Shown one piece after another: positions 55,924-63,812 of a stretch of 64,000 nucleotides of DNA. The notes under the pieces are model-generated. The model ran no database searches. It saw only the letters and a list, made by a program, of their open reading frames with translations, and was not told the origin of the DNA. Location: assembly GCA_963701265.1 (NCBI GenBank), contig OY969581.1:1364001-1428000 (forward strand), written 5' to 3'. The stretch's first letter is position 1, and each line of letters starts with the position of its first letter. The translations under genes were made by a program, and so were the position numbers. Source of the stretch: VRUE01 sp963701265. GTDB taxonomy: Bacteria > Actinomycetota > Thermoleophilia > Solirubrobacterales > 70-9.

Positions 55924-56886
55924 GTGAAGCAAAGTTCACTGAACGTGGTGGGGGCGATCCTGGTTCTGGTGCTGGCCCTGCTGCTGCCGGGTATTGCCCA
56001 GGGAGAGGAAGAACAGGGTCCGTCGCTCAGCTCATTTTGGTTGCGCGCGAGCAACGGCTATTTGCTCTTCGCGTTGGCGGTGCACGAAAAGGACGCAGGA
56101 GTCGCCCCGGACGAAGAAGACGAACAAGGGATCTTCCTCTACCTGATAAATACGAGGCAGCACACATTGGTCCTCTACTCGACGCCGGCGACTGTGACGG
56201 ACACGACTATCGACGCGGATCTTGACGAGCTGGGAAGGATCTCGGTCACTCGGGTACCGACCGGGCGGACGAAGTCGGTGCGGATCTGCCACCGGGGACC
56301 AAAGACGCAGGTCGAAGTCGAACGCTACGAGGGGACGATCGAGTTCCATGGCGAGGAGGGGTTCACCGATGTGAGCGCCACCAGCGCGCCACTTGAGAGA
56401 ACACCCCTATGTTTCAGTCACGACGGGAACGAAGGGGACGGAAAGCATCCCGACAAGAGCTTGCCGGGGGCGCGCCTCGACGTCGAGAAGCACCGCGGCC
56501 ACCAGTACCGGCTTGAGTTCGACGCGGTGAAAGAGAGGCCCGGTGCCAGGACCAGGGTGAGCGTCGAAGTCGAGGAACAGCGAGGGGAGATTGGGATCCA
56601 CCGCGCAACCTCCCTTTTGGTCGCTCCGGGGGCACTGCATTTCAGCCGCGACTTGCGCACTGCAACGGCCAAGCCGCCGGCTCCCTTCGCCGGTCACGGA
56701 CGTTTTGACGGTGACGCCCGCGGCGCCGGCCGGTGGACGGGAAACTTGACCGTCGACCTGCCCGGTCACTCCGACGTGCCCGTGACCGGTCCGGGCTTCA
56801 CGGCCAGCCTGGAACACCCCAGCCCTCAGCAGCCGCCGACAGGAACCCTCGAGCGCGTCGCTCAGCGCGCATCGTTGGTGCGGTAA
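55924..56886 (+). CDS. Secreted protein carried on the tRNA-bounded segment
   Basis: 320 aa with a Sec signal peptide (VVGAILVLVLALLLPGIAQG, cleavage near residue 27). The mature protein has three beta-rich stretches: SSFWLRASNGYLLFALAVHE, a VSVEVEEQRGEIGIHR strand pair, and FDGDARGAGRWTGNLTVDLP, the last resembling a beta-sandwich end. No family is named. It is the main cargo between the two tRNA-end repeats and seems somewhat lower in GC than the neighbouring housekeeping genes. Confidence 0.7.
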   Translation: MKQSSLNVVGAILVLVLALLLPGIAQGEEEQGPSLSSFWLRASNGYLLFALAVHEKDAGVAPDEEDEQGIFLYLINTRQHTLVLYSTPATVTDTTIDADLDELGRISVTRVPTGRTKSVRICHRGPKTQVEVERYEGTIEFHGEEGFTDVSATSAPLERTPLCFSHDGNEGDGKHPDKSLPGARLDVEKHRGHQYRLEFDAVKERPGARTRVSVEVEEQRGEIGIHRATSLLVAPGALHFSRDLRTATAKPPAPFAGHGRFDGDARGAGRWTGNLTVDLPGHSDVPVTGPGFTASLEHPSPQQPPTGTLERVAQRASLVR

Positions 56887-57143
56887 CGCGGGCCCCAGTT
56901 GGGGTACTTGCAGCTGGCGAGCTGGTGGGTGGCGGCGACACCGTCGCAGCCGTCGAGGTCACCCATGCCGTGGAGGGCGTCGTCCCTGCCGCCGCCTTCG
57001 AGGCTGTCGGGCGATTGATCGTGGTCCTGCCCGCCCCATAGGAGGACGAACCGATGTCGCTTTTCGCGCGGAACGGGTGCGAGCGCCATGTCGCCGAAGC
57101 CCCAGAGACGAATCCGGGTGGAGAGGGGAGATAATCCGCGCAT
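56862..57143 (-). pseudogene. Possible remnant of a secreted protein
   Basis: 93-codon minus-strand frame with LEGGGRDDALHGMGDLDGCD and ASCKYPNWGPRYRT. The Gly/Asp-rich part recalls hemolysin-type repeats, but the start lies inside the cupin gene's beginning and there is no signal peptide. Probably a decayed fragment; may be chance. Confidence 0.25.
57130..57135 (+). promoter_or_regulatory. -10 box (GATAAT), leaderless
   Basis: 6 nt before the cupin ATG at 57142; a GAGGGGAG stretch just upstream is too far to be a usual Shine-Dalgarno. Confidence 0.45.
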
Positions 57144-57627
57144 GGCAAACGCATACCAGCCGGACTTCGATGCGGATCAGGACCGTGAGGGCTTCACCTA
57201 CCGGCGCGCCAAACTGGGCCAGCAGGCCAAGTCCGAGAAACTCGGAGCAAGTCTCTATGAGATCCCGCCTGGCCAGGCGACCTTTCCGTACCACGCCCAC
57301 AGCGCCAACGAGGAGATGCTCATCGTGCTCAGCGGCCAGCCGCACCTGCGCACGCCGGATGGGTGGCGCGAGCTGGCCGAGGGGGAGGTCGTAGCGTTTC
57401 GGGTCGGCGAAGACGGCGCGCACCAGCTCCAGAATCGAGGCGCTCAACACGCCCGCGTGCTGGTGGTCAGCACGATGATCGCTCCCGAGGTGAATCTCTA
57501 TCCGGATACTGGCAAGTTGGTGGCGGCGACTCGGGCTCCCGGAGCCTCAGACGAGGGATTCCAGGAGGCCTACCGGCGAGAGCAGGCGACGGACTATTGG
57601 ACCGATGAGGAGCCGCCAGATTCGTAG
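57142..57627 (+). CDS. Cupin-domain protein
   Basis: 161 aa. Single cupin barrel: PYHAHSANEEMLIVLSG (first motif with two His and Glu) and GAHQLQNRGAQHARVL (second). The C-terminal tail (TMIAPEVNLYPDTGKLVAA) is typical of cupins related to mannose-6-phosphate isomerase-like proteins. Metal-dependent enzyme or sugar binder; substrate unknown. It is the last gene before the right tRNA-end repeat. Confidence 0.8.
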   Translation: MANAYQPDFDADQDREGFTYRRAKLGQQAKSEKLGASLYEIPPGQATFPYHAHSANEEMLIVLSGQPHLRTPDGWRELAEGEVVAFRVGEDGAHQLQNRGAQHARVLVVSTMIAPEVNLYPDTGKLVAATRAPGASDEGFQEAYRREQATDYWTDEEPPDS

Positions 57628-57697
57628 CCGTCGAACTGCTCCTCTCGCGTGAAGATGACAGCGTGGGATGTCGTGATTTTGGCCTCCGAACACTTGG

Positions 57698-57733
57698 TCC
57701 GTCGGTCGAAGGTTCGAGTCCTTCCCGCCCCAT
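57698..57733 (+). repeat. tRNA-end direct repeat, right copy (attR-like)
   Basis: Exact copy of 55865-55900 without a 5' tRNA half, so not a gene. It marks the far end of a ~1.83-kb segment. Confidence 0.85.
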
Positions 57734-57788
57734 AGCGCGACCTGTTTCCGCCACAAAGTTACGCAACAACCGCGTGACTTCGCGCGCC

Positions 57789-58013
57789 ATGGGCGCGCTC
57801 GATCTGCCTAGCGTCGCGCTGATGGCCAGTTCGCCACTTGTCTCACTGCTTCCACGAGTCGAAGACCCATTCCCCGACACGATCGGCGTGGGCATCATCT
57901 TCAGCATGGCTGGGGCCGGAGGCGTCGTCATGCTCGCCTTTGGATCGATGCTGGGGCTGTCCGCAACCGAGCTCGACACATGGGCCCGCCGCGGTGTCAG
58001 CATGGGTTTGTAG
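57789..58013 (+). CDS. Small membrane protein, hypothetical
   Basis: 74 aa with one hydrophobic helix (residues ~33-55, IGVGIIFSMAGAGGVVMLAF) and a short tail TELDTWARRGVSMGL. No family known. Codon bias is coding-like but the frame is short; no clear Shine-Dalgarno. Confidence 0.35.
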   Translation: MGALDLPSVALMASSPLVSLLPRVEDPFPDTIGVGIIFSMAGAGGVVMLAFGSMLGLSATELDTWARRGVSMGL

Positions 58014-58052
58014 CGGGGACGCTCTTTTACGCTGCGGCGCTGGTGGGGCAAA

Positions 58053-58058
58053 TACAAT
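58053..58058 (+). promoter_or_regulatory. -10 box (TACAAT), leaderless
   Basis: 7 nt before ATG 58066, which decides between ATG 58057 and 58066. Confidence 0.5.
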
Positions 58059-58065
58059 GAAGACA

Positions 58066-58284
58066 ATGAGTCGCACCTCGACTTCCGGCCTTGTAGTCGG
58101 CTCTGCCGTCGTAGCTGTCTGTGCGATAGGGCTAACGGCCTTGACCGGGGCAGGCGCCAGCGGCGCATACGCCTTCCTCTTTGCCAGCATGATGGTATTC
58201 AGCGTTTTCCTCATCTGGCCTGAGCGCACACGTCCGTTTCGTAGCAATAGCAATCACAGAAGCGTGCGGCGTCAGCCGCGGTAA
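58066..58284 (+). CDS. Small two-helix membrane protein
   Basis: 72 aa: two hydrophobic helices (about residues 7-25 and 30-48), then a basic tail ERTRPFRSNSNHRSVRRQPR. No family recognised. The start follows a consensus-like -10 by 7 nt. Confidence 0.5.
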   Translation: MSRTSTSGLVVGSAVVAVCAIGLTALTGAGASGAYAFLFASMMVFSVFLIWPERTRPFRSNSNHRSVRRQPR

Positions 58285-58322
58285 GCCAGCCATTCCGGCC
58301 CGCCCGCTCACCTGAGAACCGT

Positions 58323-58757
58323 TCAGCGGGTCCAGCAGAAAACCTCGACTCGGATTCCATCGGGATCGAAGACGAAGAACGCGTAGTAGCCGGGCTCGTC
58401 GCGATCTTCCTCCGGCGGGAAGTGAATATTTGCGCCGCTCGCTAGACAGCGTGCGTGCGCCTCATCGACCTCCTCCCGTCGGTCAACCTCGAAGGCGAAG
58501 TGCTCGATTCCAACCCCGTAGTAGCGATGCGCGGCGCCATCTGCCTGGCGGATCCCGAACATTGAGGAGTCCGTCCCGGGCTCTTGGGACCCTGTCGCGG
58601 CATCCTTGAGGTACACGACCTCCTCGGTTCCTCGGTAGCTCGGATACCGAACGCTTTCTTCCCAGCCGAGCGGGCCGAGCAGGTCGAGATAGAAGGCGAG
58701 GGACCGTGCAACGTCGGCAACTGCCAGATCGAGGTGATGGATTCCTCGTGATGGCAT
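58323..58757 (-). CDS. VOC-family (glyoxalase/bleomycin-resistance-like) protein
   Basis: 144 aa. Two beta-alpha-beta-beta-beta modules: HHLDLAVADVARSLAFYLDLLG at the N-terminus and IEHFAFEVDRREEVDEAHAR, ending YAFFVFDPDGIRVEVF. The metal-site His and Glu are in place (HHLDL, EVF). Members act as lyases, dioxygenases or antibiotic binders; which one cannot be told. A TAGACT box is 9 nt before the ATG. Confidence 0.87.
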   Translation of the reverse strand: MPSRGIHHLDLAVADVARSLAFYLDLLGPLGWEESVRYPSYRGTEEVVYLKDAATGSQEPGTDSSMFGIRQADGAAHRYYGVGIEHFAFEVDRREEVDEAHARCLASGANIHFPPEEDRDEPGYYAFFVFDPDGIRVEVFCWTR

Positions 58758-58992
58758 CGCCCACCGAGTCTAAATCAGCGTGGGGTGAGCTGGAAGGGGG
58801 AGGCCTCCCACCATCGCCCGCGTGCTCATCAGGCGCAGCATCGCTCGGCGAAGCGGCTTCTGGGGTGTCGCGGGGTCGACGTGGGGAAGAGTGCGTTCGG
58901 TTGTCATCTAGGCCTCCGGCGTTATGTGGTCGATGGGCTAGGCTCGTCGCAGGCGCAGCGTCGTTGTGCCTAAACAATTGAGAGGCGGTCCC

Positions 58993-59475
58993 TTGGATCC
59001 TGTCGGATATGAGCTTTGTACTCCCGAAGGCGGCAAGGGCGGTGGTGTTCGCGCGACTCGTGGTTTCGAGGCCGGTGAGACGGTGATGATCGGCTTCCTC
59101 GAAGGCGAGGTCGCCCGCAACGATTCGCACGCGACTCAGGTGAGCCGCACCAAGTGGGCTCGGCACGGTGGCCTGGGGCCCAAGGTCAACCATTCCTGCA
59201 GCCCCAACTGCGGGGTCGAGCTGAACGAGACGGGCGCCTGTGATTTCGTCGCCCGGCAGCCGATTGCCAGTGGCGAAGAGATCACCTTCGACTACGCGAT
59301 GCGCAACTACTCGGTCGAGCATTTTCCCGGCGGCTGTCTTTGCGGGGCGGACATCTGCCGCGGCTCGGTGACCGGCTGGAAGGACCTCTCCGCCGAGCGC
59401 AAAGCCGACTACGAGGGCCTGGTCGCGCCCTACCTGCTCGAGATCGATCAGGAGCTGGCGGGCGCGGTGGCCTAG
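58993..59475 (+). CDS. SET-domain protein (putative lysine methyltransferase)
   Basis: 160 aa from TTG 58993, with GAGAGG about 9 nt upstream; GTG 58966 and TTG 58978 are alternatives. SET markers: KGGGVRATRGFEAGET, NHSCSPNCGVEL (SAM/pseudoknot) and GEEITFDYAM, followed by post-SET-like CLCGADICRG. Bacterial SET proteins methylate protein lysines, but a target is not known here. Short, single-domain and cytosolic. A zincin gene follows after 10 bp. Confidence 0.82.
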   Translation: MDPVGYELCTPEGGKGGGVRATRGFEAGETVMIGFLEGEVARNDSHATQVSRTKWARHGGLGPKVNHSCSPNCGVELNETGACDFVARQPIASGEEITFDYAMRNYSVEHFPGGCLCGADICRGSVTGWKDLSAERKADYEGLVAPYLLEIDQELAGAVA

Positions 59476-59478
59476 CGT
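59473..59478 (+). promoter_or_regulatory. -10 box (TAGCGT), leaderless
   Basis: 7 nt before the zincin GTG at 59486; it overlaps the SET stop codon. Confidence 0.45.
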
Positions 59479-59485
59479 TTCGGGG

Positions 59486-59815
59486 GTGCCCGATACCCCC
59501 GAGTCAGAGGAGTTCGAGTCGTTGGTCGCCGATGCGATCGACGGGCTGCCGGAGCAATTCCAGAAAGTGCTGGAGAAGGTCGCCGTGGTGATCTCCGACC
59601 TGGGGACCGAGGTCCACGCCTACGGCCAGTACTTCGGCGATGGCCTGGCACATGAACGCTACGAGGATCGGATCGTCATCTACCGCGACACGCTGGAACG
59701 CGACTTCGGACACGACAGGGGTCTGCTTGCCCGTCAGGTCGAGCAGACCCTGCGCCATGAGCTGGCCCATCACCTCGGCTGGGACGAGGAGGGCGTTGGG
59801 GGCCTAGGGCTCTGA
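59486..59815 (+). CDS. Zincin-like metallopeptidase family protein
   Basis: 109 aa. FESLVADAIDGLPEQFQKVL at the N-terminus and LRHELAHHLGWDE (HExxHxxGxxE) near the end define the small Zincin_1 family, common in actinobacteria. The Zn site is complete, but substrates are unknown. Its end overlaps that of the flippase-like gene by 12 bp (tail to tail). Confidence 0.88.
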   Translation: MPDTPESEEFESLVADAIDGLPEQFQKVLEKVAVVISDLGTEVHAYGQYFGDGLAHERYEDRIVIYRDTLERDFGHDRGLLARQVEQTLRHELAHHLGWDEEGVGGLGL

Positions 59816-60835
59816 GTCCGAGCGCCGTTTCCTGATCTCGCGGCTGCGCTCCTTCGCCTCGCCGTAGGAGGACTCGACCAGTTGCTTGCCGCCGGACCAG
59901 CCAAAGACCCAGGAGACGAGAATGATCGCGAAGATCACGTCCCAGGCGGAGATGATCAGCTGCTGGCCGATCGAGTAGGCGGTGGCGGTCTTGGCCGAGG
60001 TCGAGCCGGAGAGCGCGGCGGAGTTCATCGCCTGGGTGACGCCGACCCCACCCGGTGTGGCGGAGACGCTGTTGGAGACCGAGTTCGATGCAGTCACGGT
60101 GGCGACGTTCTCGAAGGTGACCGGGATCGAGTAGGCGCCGAGGAAGACGGCGACGATGGCGAGCCGGGCCGCGTAGCTGCCGAGCACCGGCAGGAAGAGG
60201 CGGGTGACGGTGCGACGCGGGGAGCGCAGGATCGCCCCGCCGCTGATCAGCTGCCGGCGCAGTTTCTCCAGGCGCTCCCAGAAGACGCGGGCAAGCAGGA
60301 CGAGGAGGACGATCGCGCCGATCAGGAGCATGACCACCAGCCCGGTGTGATCTGCGAGGAAGCCGAGCTTGATCGAGAACGAGCCGCTGACGGTGAGGAA
60401 GAGGTAGAGGTAGAGGGCGACGTTGAGGACCGAGAAGGGGATCTTCTCGACGATCAGGCCGGAGAAGACGAGGGGGAAAGTCGCCCCGGCGATCAGGGTG
60501 GTGAACATCACCAACATCACGAAGGTGCCGAGGTTGGCCGGCAGGAAGCCGTTGAGCGCTACGGCCGCTGCGTAGCAGGCAAGGATGAGCCGGAACGGCA
60601 TAACCGCGGACGGAAGCGCGGCGCGCAGGATGCCGTACCAGGCGAGCGCGGCGAGGCTCGTCTGGGCGCTCTCCAGTGCAACGCCGGCGACGATCGCCCA
60701 GGGCGGCACCTCAGCGACCTTGTCGAGGAGATCGTCGATCCACTCGAAGGCCGGCACGCCGAGCAGCTCGAGCAGGCCAAGCAGGAGCGCAACCGCGCCA
60801 AGCCAGAGTGCGATGCGCGCGAGTCGGCTCCTCAC
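59804..60835 (-). CDS. Lysylphosphatidylglycerol synthase TM-region / UPF0104-type flippase-like protein
   Basis: 343 aa, about 8 helices. NGFLPANLGTFVML, the PGGVGVTQAMNSAAL turn and LIISAWDVIFAIILV fit the UPF0104 (LPG_synthase_TM) family, which is the membrane half of MprF without the aminoacyl-transferase. Such proteins are thought to move lipids between leaflets. GTG 60835 is used because TAGGGT lies 7 nt upstream; GTG 60844 is the alternative. Confidence 0.82.
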   Translation of the reverse strand: MRSRLARIALWLGAVALLLGLLELLGVPAFEWIDDLLDKVAEVPPWAIVAGVALESAQTSLAALAWYGILRAALPSAVMPFRLILACYAAAVALNGFLPANLGTFVMLVMFTTLIAGATFPLVFSGLIVEKIPFSVLNVALYLYLFLTVSGSFSIKLGFLADHTGLVVMLLIGAIVLLVLLARVFWERLEKLRRQLISGGAILRSPRRTVTRLFLPVLGSYAARLAIVAVFLGAYSIPVTFENVATVTASNSVSNSVSATPGGVGVTQAMNSAALSGSTSAKTATAYSIGQQLIISAWDVIFAIILVSWVFGWSGGKQLVESSYGEAKERSREIRKRRSDSEP

Positions 60836-60842
60836 CGGCGGC

Positions 60843-60848
60843 ACCCTA
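60843..60848 (-). promoter_or_regulatory. -10 box (TAGGGT on minus), leaderless
   Basis: 7 nt before GTG 60835. Confidence 0.5.
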
Positions 60849-60924
60849 GTCAAACCATGCCGGCTGGCCGAGCGCCGCCGACGATGCAAAGATCGCCGCA
60901 TTCACACGACTGAGAGGAGCTGAT

Positions 60925-61311
60925 GTGTCAGCAGAGAGCTTGAGCCGGAAGGGCGCGCGAATCGCGCGCTTGCTGCCGATTGTGTTGGTGCTGGGTATCG
61001 CCGCGGCCTTCGCCGGCGGCTGCGGTAGCGACAGCGACGCCGACAGCGCTTCCTCCGAAGCACAGGAGCGGATCGAACAGGGCACCGAAGAAGCGAAGAA
61101 GGGCATCGAAAAGGCCAAGGATGAAGTGAAGAAGGGCTTCGACGAAGCCGAAGACGCCGCCAAGCAGGGCGTCGAAAACGGCAAGGGGCAGGCCAACAAG
61201 ACGATCGAAAAGGCCAAGAAGGAAGCCGAAGAAGGCATCGAAAAGGGCAAGGAAGAAGCCGAAGGCGCGATCAAGGAAGCCGAACAGCGGGTGAACGAAT
61301 ACGGCAACTAA
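60925..61311 (+). CDS. Lipoprotein with LEA-like amphipathic repeats
   Basis: 128 aa. Signal and lipobox-like AGGC (Cys33), then ~90 residues of Lys/Glu/Ala/Gly 11-mer-like repeats (IEKAKDEVKKGFDEAEDAAK, ANKTIEKAKKEAEEGIEKGK). The pattern is that of LEA/apolipoprotein helices that bind membranes or protect on drying. Shine-Dalgarno GAGAGGAG before GTG. No enzymatic motif; repeat units are imperfect. Confidence 0.75.
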   Translation: MSAESLSRKGARIARLLPIVLVLGIAAAFAGGCGSDSDADSASSEAQERIEQGTEEAKKGIEKAKDEVKKGFDEAEDAAKQGVENGKGQANKTIEKAKKEAEEGIEKGKEEAEGAIKEAEQRVNEYGN

Positions 61312-61333
61312 CCCTTGTGGGCGGGTCGGGCGA

Positions 61334-62107
61334 CTAGCGGACCTTGCAGTCGCCCGGCAGCCTGCTGGTCAGCTGCTTGCCGCCGGCAAAGGAGAAGGTT
61401 GCCTTGGCCAGTTCGAAGAACGCGCCGGTAAAACCAGCCGGTGCGGCGCAGCTGGCGCTGATGAAGCTGCGCTGCTTCCCCTGGTAGCGGTAGTTGCGTC
61501 CGATCGTCAGGTCGATGTCGGTCACGTAGCCCCGGTCCGAGGCGAGCCGGGGAATGCGGGTGGAGAAGACGGTGCCGAACTTCCCCTTGCTGTTGCGGGT
61601 GATCTTGAAGGGGAGAACGAAGGCGGCGCGCACGGGGCTGGAGCCATAGAGGTGCAGCAGCAGCCCGGTCCGCTTCTTGCTCGAGCTGTTGAAGACGAGC
61701 ACGGTGCCGCGGGCCGGGAACACGGGTGAGCCGTCGAAATTGACGTTGGCGGCAAAGTGGCCGTGGCCTACCAGGGCATTGCGGCATTGCGCCAGGGCGG
61801 CTTCAGAGCTCGTCTGCTGCAGCTCCGCGGCCGGACAGGTGGGCAGGCCGGCGACCGAGACGATGCCGGCCCGGTTCATCGCGATCGAGATTCGTCGCAG
61901 CTGCGGCGGTGTGCTGCCATCTGTCGTGCGTATGGCGCCGGCCAGTTGCACGGTTACCGGCGCATCGCGTTCGCGGGGAAGGGCGTTGGGAAGGAGCTGC
62001 GCATCGAAAGCAACCCGCAGGTTGCCCTCCTGCACGAACTGGCGCGCCGCCGCGACCCCGGCAGGAAGGCAGGCGAGTAGAACGGCGACAACGGCGAGGC
62101 GACGCAT
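61334..62107 (-). CDS. Secreted protein with a Cys-module related to 762-3533
   Basis: 257 aa with a Sec signal peptide (cleavage near residue 21) and Shine-Dalgarno GGAGG. The middle has CPAAELQQTSSEAALAQC then NALVGHG, echoing the Cys ... Cys-xxxx-VG pattern in the 923-aa protein, followed by strands GTVLVFNSS and GLLLHLYGS. A final Cys pair is near the C-terminus. Function unknown; likely surface or matrix. Confidence 0.72.
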   Translation of the reverse strand: MRRLAVVAVLLACLPAGVAAARQFVQEGNLRVAFDAQLLPNALPRERDAPVTVQLAGAIRTTDGSTPPQLRRISIAMNRAGIVSVAGLPTCPAAELQQTSSEAALAQCRNALVGHGHFAANVNFDGSPVFPARGTVLVFNSSSKKRTGLLLHLYGSSPVRAAFVLPFKITRNSKGKFGTVFSTRIPRLASDRGYVTDIDLTIGRNYRYQGKQRSFISASCAAPAGFTGAFFELAKATFSFAGGKQLTSRLPGDCKVR

Positions 62108-62176
62108 GATCGACCTCCAAGTTTAGGTCCGTCAAGATTGCGTCCGGGTTAACCGGCCCAGCAGGCGAAGGCGGGC

Positions 62177-62182
62177 TAGGGT
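62177..62182 (+). promoter_or_regulatory. -10 box (TAGGGT), leaderless
   Basis: 6 nt before the kinase ATG at 62189. Confidence 0.55.
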
Positions 62183-62188
62183 TCGCCA

Positions 62189-63799
62189 ATGGCTGAGCCG
62201 GACCACGGAATCGAGCTCTCCGACGGCGATCAGTTCGCTGGCTACCGCATAGAGCGACGCCTCGGCCGCGGCGGCATGGGGATTCTCTACCTCGCGGTCG
62301 AGCCGGGCCTGGAGCGCCGGGTGGCGCTGAAGTTGATCGCACCCGAGGCCGCCGTCGACGAGGTCTTCACCCGTCGTTTCGCCGAGGAGTCGAGGATCGC
62401 GGCCTCGATCGAGCACCCGAACGTGGTGCCGATCTACGCCGCCGGTGAAGAGGCCGGCGTGCCCTATATCGCGATGCGCTACGTCGCCGGCGCCGACCTG
62501 GCCCGCCGGCTCGCCCGCGAGGGGCGCCTCTCGCCGCAGGTCGCGGTTGAGCTGATCGCCCAGATCGGCAACGGGCTGGACGCGATCCACGCCGCCGGCC
62601 TGGTCCACCGCGACGTCAAGCCGGCCAACGTCCTGCTCAGCGGCGGCGACGGCCCCGACCACGCCTACATCACCGATTTCGGCGTCGCCCGCAACGTCGC
62701 CACCGAGTCGGGGCTGACCCAGACCGGCCGCTTCGTCGGCACCCTCGACTACGTCGCACCCGAGCAGATCTCCGGCGGCACCGTTGACGCGCGCGTTGAC
62801 GTCTACGCCCTCGGCTGCCTGCTCTTCAAGCTGCTCACCGGCGAGGTGCCCTTCCCCAAGGACGGTGAGGCGGCCCGGCTCTACGCGCACCTGAACGACC
62901 CACCCCCGGCGCCCTCGCTCTACGTGCCGGAGGTCTCGATGGCGCTCGACGACGTCGTGATCCGGGCGATGTCAAAGGACCCAGACGATCGCTACCCGTC
63001 CGCGGGCGACCTCGGCCGTGCTGCGCAGGCGGCCCTGCGGGGCGAGGCGCCGGTGGTGCCGGAGCGCACCGTCGCCACCGGCGCCGCGGCGACGCGGACC
63101 GCGGAAACGATCCCTGCGAAGACCGCCGGGACACAGGCCCCGGCCCGAGCGACGGAGCCGACGCGCCGGCTCGCCGACGACTCGTCCGCCTCATCCAGAT
63201 CCGCCTCGGAGCCCAACCGGCGCCGTTGGGCCCTGGCCGGCGGTGTCGCCGCGCTCGCCGCAGCACTGGTCATCGTGATCGTCCTGATCAGCGGAGGCGG
63301 GGGGCCGAGCTCGGGGGACTCCGGGCAGACAGACGCCAACGCGACGATTTCGACGACGGCGAAAAACAAGCCGGCGCCGAAGCCCAAGCCAGAAACTCTG
63401 ACCCGGTTCGAGTTGATCAAAAAGGCCGACGCGATCTGTGAAGACAGCCAGAGCACCTATAAGAGCGTCAGGTCCCAAGCCATGAAAGAAGACCCGGAGG
63501 TCGGCTTGGAAGAAATCCCAAATGAGGCCTATGCCGCCACTCTGGTTGGGATCTCAGAACGCGCGCTCCGTCGGCTTCGGGCGCTCGACCCGCCACCGAA
63601 CCTCGCGGATGAGTTCAAAAGCTACGTCGAAGCTCAGAGGTTGGTGGCGCTCAACGATCGCCAGGCGTTGGCGGCTGCCCAAGGAAACGACACCGAGAAC
63701 TACGTGGCGGCTCGCGAACGCCGCGACTCCGAAGCCGACGAGCGCTACCGCGCGGCACGCGCCGTCGGTCTTCAAGTGTGCAGCGCTAATCCCAGCTAG
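62189..63799 (+). CDS. Transmembrane Ser/Thr protein kinase with two-cysteine ectodomain
   Basis: 536 aa. Kinase domain (residues ~18-275): GRGGMGILYLA (P-loop), VALKLI with Lys, VHRDVKPANVLL, ITDFGVA and GTLDYVAPEQ, a Hanks-type PknB-like kinase. A ~70-residue Pro/Thr-rich linker precedes one membrane helix (about 347-371). The outside part is not PASTA: it carries Cys417 in FELIKKADAIC and Cys531 near the end, the family also seen at 4353-4859 and 26333-26827. It probably senses an extracellular ligand through that domain. Start supported by the leaderless -10. Confidence 0.93.
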   Translation: MAEPDHGIELSDGDQFAGYRIERRLGRGGMGILYLAVEPGLERRVALKLIAPEAAVDEVFTRRFAEESRIAASIEHPNVVPIYAAGEEAGVPYIAMRYVAGADLARRLAREGRLSPQVAVELIAQIGNGLDAIHAAGLVHRDVKPANVLLSGGDGPDHAYITDFGVARNVATESGLTQTGRFVGTLDYVAPEQISGGTVDARVDVYALGCLLFKLLTGEVPFPKDGEAARLYAHLNDPPPAPSLYVPEVSMALDDVVIRAMSKDPDDRYPSAGDLGRAAQAALRGEAPVVPERTVATGAAATRTAETIPAKTAGTQAPARATEPTRRLADDSSASSRSASEPNRRRWALAGGVAALAAALVIVIVLISGGGGPSSGDSGQTDANATISTTAKNKPAPKPKPETLTRFELIKKADAICEDSQSTYKSVRSQAMKEDPEVGLEEIPNEAYAATLVGISERALRRLRALDPPPNLADEFKSYVEAQRLVALNDRQALAAAQGNDTENYVAARERRDSEADERYRAARAVGLQVCSANPS

Positions 63800-63812
63800 T
63801 GATTAGGAGCGT

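Noticed and set aside
57698..57733. A further tRNA gene
   Set aside because: Only the 3' half is present; no acceptor 5' strand, D arm or anticodon loop.
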